This document shows positions 15,012 to 17,127 of a stretch of DNA of 17,127 nt, piece after piece (the stretch's first letter is position 1; each line of letters starts with the position of its first letter). Source of the stretch: Bacillota bacterium (lineage in GTDB: Bacteria > Bacillota > Syntrophomonadia > Syntrophomonadales > Syntrophomonadaceae). The notes under the pieces are model-generated. The model did no database searches, was not told where the DNA came from, and saw nothing but the letters and a program-made list of their open reading frames with translations. The DNA is taken from contig JAGFXV010000005.1 in NCBI GenBank assembly GCA_017861475.1, positions 1 through 17,127 on the forward strand, given 5' to 3'. Made by a program: the position numbers and the translations under genes.

Positions 15012-16678
15012 GTTTCACTTATCCGTTGAAAAAGGAACCTGCGCTGCAAAATATCAACCTGTCCATTCATCCGGGTGAGTTTATCACCCTCTGTGGCCGA
15101 TCGGGCTGCGGCAAAACCACTCTGCTGCGTCATTTGAAAACAGTGTTGACGCCCCATGGTGATAGAAGCGGGCAAATAATGTTCAACGGCATTCCGCTTG
15201 CAGAAGTTGATCAGCGGGCACAGACGCAGAACATAGGTTTTGTGATGCAGAGCCCCGATAACCAGATCGTTACCGATAAAGTCTGGCATGAGCTGGCCTT
15301 CGGCCTTGAAAGCCTGGGCTATGATACTGCAGAGATCCGTTTGCGGGTGGCAGAGATGGCTAATTATTTCGGCATCCAAAACTGGTTTTTTCAAAATGTC
15401 AGCGAACTTTCAGGCGGACAGAAACAACTGTTGAATCTGGCTTCCATCATGGCCATGCAGCCAGCAGTACTGATCCTGGATGAACCGACCAGCCAGTTGG
15501 ACCCCATTGCGGCCTCAGATTTCTTGTCTACCGTGAAAAAAATAAATCAGGAACTTGGCACCACCATAATCATGACCGAGCAGCGGCTGGAAGAAGCCTT
15601 GCCCCTGTCAGACCGGGTGCTGGTGATGGACAAGGGCCAAATGATCAGCGATGCATCTCCCCGGGAAACGGGAGAAAAGCTGCGTGAATGGCATCATGAT
15701 ATGTTTCTGGCCATGCCGGCCCCGATGCAGATTTATGCCGGCCTGGAAAGCAGTCTGCCTTGCCCCGTAACGGTACGTGAAGGGCGCAGGTGGCTGGATT
15801 CTTGTGATTCATCTCCGCAACAGCTGCCCCAAAAGAAAGCAGTCATGCCATTACCGGTGGTTGGTTCGAGTGATACTCCCGCCATCGAATTAAAGGATGT
15901 CTGGTTCAAATATGAGAAAAACAGACCTGAGGTTATAAAAGGGCTGTCCCTGACGATTCAGAAGGGTGAATTCTATGCCATCGTTGGGGGCAACGGCACC
16001 GGCAAAACGACCGTCCTCAACATTATCGCCGGAATTCTAAAAGCCTATCACGGTCGGGTATTTTTATACGGCAGCCAACAGACTGCAGGCCGCCGCCGGG
16101 ACGGTCATGGGATCAGACTGGGCGCGTTGCCCCAGAATCCACAGGCGCTTTTTGTAAAAAAGACAGTAGCGCTTGATCTGAAGGAAATACTGGATGGTCA
16201 GGGGCTTTCCCGGGAAGAGCAGCAGCAGAGGATCGATGCGGTGGCTGAACTTGTAGATATTACCGAACTGCTTGCCATGCATCCCTATGACCTGTCATGC
16301 GGCGAGCAGCAACGGGCGGCGCTGGCCAAGGTGTTGCTGCGGGAACCGGAAATCTTGCTGATGGACGAGCCCACCAAAGGACTGGACAGTCATTTCAAAA
16401 TAAAACTGGCCGGTATTCTGAAAGAACTACAGGCCAAGGGGATCACCATCGTGACCGTCTCCCACGACATTGAATTTTGTGCCCGCTATGCTGACCGCTG
16501 TGCGCTGCTCTTTGACGGTTCAATTGTAACCGAGAATAGCGCCCGGACGTTTTTTGCCGGCAACAGCTTTTATACCACTGCGGCCAACCGGATGGCCAGA
16601 CATATCTTTCCCGATGCCGTAACGACAGAGGATGTGATTGAAAAATGCAGAATCAGGATGAAGCAAGCCGGCAATTAA
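14984..16678 (+). CDS. Fused two-domain ECF ATPase (EcfA-EcfA')
   Basis: ABC ATPase of 564 residues with two nucleotide-binding domains in one chain, replacing separate EcfA1 and EcfA2. Domain 1 (about 1-235): Walker A GRSGCGKTT (38-46), Q-loop Gln89, LSGGQ (142-146), Walker B LILDEPTS (163-170). Domain 2 (about 299-530): Walker A GGNGTGKTT (335-343), LSCGEQQR (437-444), Walker B LLMDEPTKGLD (458-468), switch His494 in VSHD. Domain 1 has Gln200 (TEQRLEE) where the switch histidine normally sits, and domain 2's signature has Cys for Gly; both affect the same composite ATP site. The start is ATG 14984, 6 bases after GGGAGGA; the ATG at 14969 precedes that site. It powers import together with EcfT and the S component that follows. 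Confidence 0.92.
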   Translation: MEAYQISDLSFTYPLKKEPALQNINLSIHPGEFITLCGRSGCGKTTLLRHLKTVLTPHGDRSGQIMFNGIPLAEVDQRAQTQNIGFVMQSPDNQIVTDKVWHELAFGLESLGYDTAEIRLRVAEMANYFGIQNWFFQNVSELSGGQKQLLNLASIMAMQPAVLILDEPTSQLDPIAASDFLSTVKKINQELGTTIIMTEQRLEEALPLSDRVLVMDKGQMISDASPRETGEKLREWHHDMFLAMPAPMQIYAGLESSLPCPVTVREGRRWLDSCDSSPQQLPQKKAVMPLPVVGSSDTPAIELKDVWFKYEKNRPEVIKGLSLTIQKGEFYAIVGGNGTGKTTVLNIIAGILKAYHGRVFLYGSQQTAGRRRDGHGIRLGALPQNPQALFVKKTVALDLKEILDGQGLSREEQQQRIDAVAELVDITELLAMHPYDLSCGEQQRAALAKVLLREPEILLMDEPTKGLDSHFKIKLAGILKELQAKGITIVTVSHDIEFCARYADRCALLFDGSIVTENSARTFFAGNSFYTTAANRMARHIFPDAVTTEDVIEKCRIRMKQAGN

Positions 16679-17127
16679 CCGGTAATGCTGATACTGGCCG
16701 GGCAGCCAGGCTGCCAAGTAATATTTCCAAACGTACGCTCATAGCAGCAGGGCTGATCCTGCTGGTCATTCCGGCTGTAATTGCCCTGGGAATGGTTGTA
16801 CTGGAGGATCGTAAATATTATTTCGTCAGTTTGCTGATCATTATCTGCGCCATGGTCCCCTTCGTAATGATTTTTGAACACCGTCGACCGCAGGCCAGAG
16901 AAATCGTCATCATTGCCATGCTGGCCGCCCTTGCGGTGGCTGGACGCTCGGTGGCCTTTATGCTGCCCGGTTTCAAGCCGGTCATTGCCCTGGTCATTAT
17001 TACCGGGGTATGTTTTGGTGGGGAGTCCGGGTTTCTCGTCGGCGCAATCACCGCTTTTGTGTCCAATTTTTTCTTCGGGCAGGGACCATGGACGCCGTGG
17101 CAGATGTTCTGCTTCGGGATTATAGGC
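16645..17127 (+). CDS. ECF transporter S component, cut by window end
   Basis: The frame is open from ATG 16645 to the window edge (161 residues, no stop), overlapping the EcfA end by 34 bases. After a polar start of about 28 residues come hydrophobic segments at about 31-53, 59-77, 86-107 and 112-140, then the block FFFGQGPWTPWQM (142-154), which I recognise from ECF S components encoded beside EcfT and EcfA. S components bind the vitamin in the membrane and set specificity. The riboswitch suggests cobalamin or a precursor such as cobinamide, alpha-ribazole or dimethylbenzimidazole, as for other B12-regulated S components (CbrT, CblT, CblS); I cannot say which. The ribosome site is weak (AGAGGA, 12 bases upstream), consistent with coupling. 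Confidence 0.8.
   Translation, partial: MQNQDEASRQLTGNADTGRAARLPSNISKRTLIAAGLILLVIPAVIALGMVVLEDRKYYFVSLLIIICAMVPFVMIFEHRRPQAREIVIIAMLAALAVAGRSVAFMLPGFKPVIALVIITGVCFGGESGFLVGAITAFVSNFFFGQGPWTPWQMFCFGIIG

Noticed and set aside
16874..17125. Plus-strand open frame of 83 codons near the window end
   Set aside because: It is out of frame with the S component, whose hydrophobic segments and PWTPWQM block are read in the frame starting at 16645.
1..17127. CRISPR array, insertion sequence, prophage, tRNA or rRNA
   Set aside because: No regularly spaced repeats, transposase or integrase motifs, or tRNA/rRNA-like sequence were seen.

Overview
The window reads as chromosomal DNA from an anaerobic, Gram-positive-type bacterium (Bacillota, probably Clostridia or Negativicutes; I cannot go finer). 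Grounds: strong AGGAGG-type ribosome binding sites, a TTG start, an oxygen-sensitive class III ribonucleotide reductase, S-layer homology (SLH) domains, and a group-II ECF vitamin transporter behind a cobalamin riboswitch. I see no tRNA, rRNA, CRISPR array, insertion sequence or phage gene.

Region 1 (1-7190) is an arginine biosynthesis operon in the order argC-argJ-argB-argD-argF-argG, all on the plus strand. It has a good sigma-A promoter with ARG-box-like sequence ahead of argC and a hairpin terminator after argG. It would take N-acetylglutamate to argininosuccinate by the acetyl-recycling (ArgJ) route, with an arginine-inhibitable type of acetylglutamate kinase. The last gene, argH, is not here.

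Region 2 (7191-9585) is a lone nrdD, the anaerobic ribonucleoside-triphosphate reductase, with its own promoter, a tandem pair of NrdR-box-like sites and a clear terminator. Its activase gene nrdG is not beside it.

Region 3 (9628-11190, minus strand) is one gene for a membrane-anchored metallophosphoesterase whose catalytic domain is predicted to lie outside the cytoplasmic membrane.

Region 4 (11330 to the window end) is the most interesting part. A promoter leads into a cobalamin riboswitch and an intrinsic terminator, then a tight five-gene operon: (i) a secreted protein with an alpha/alpha-toroid domain and three SLH domains; (ii) a membrane-tethered DUF4430 (transcobalamin C-terminal-like) protein; (iii) EcfT; (iv) a fused two-domain EcfA ATPase; (v) an ECF S component cut by the window end. 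The first two proteins look like the two halves of animal B12 carriers (intrinsic factor, transcobalamin) made as separate polypeptides, one wall-bound and one membrane-bound, feeding an ECF importer. I propose a surface relay for cobalamin or a corrinoid precursor. The riboswitch, domain types and gene order are read from sequence; the relay itself is inference.
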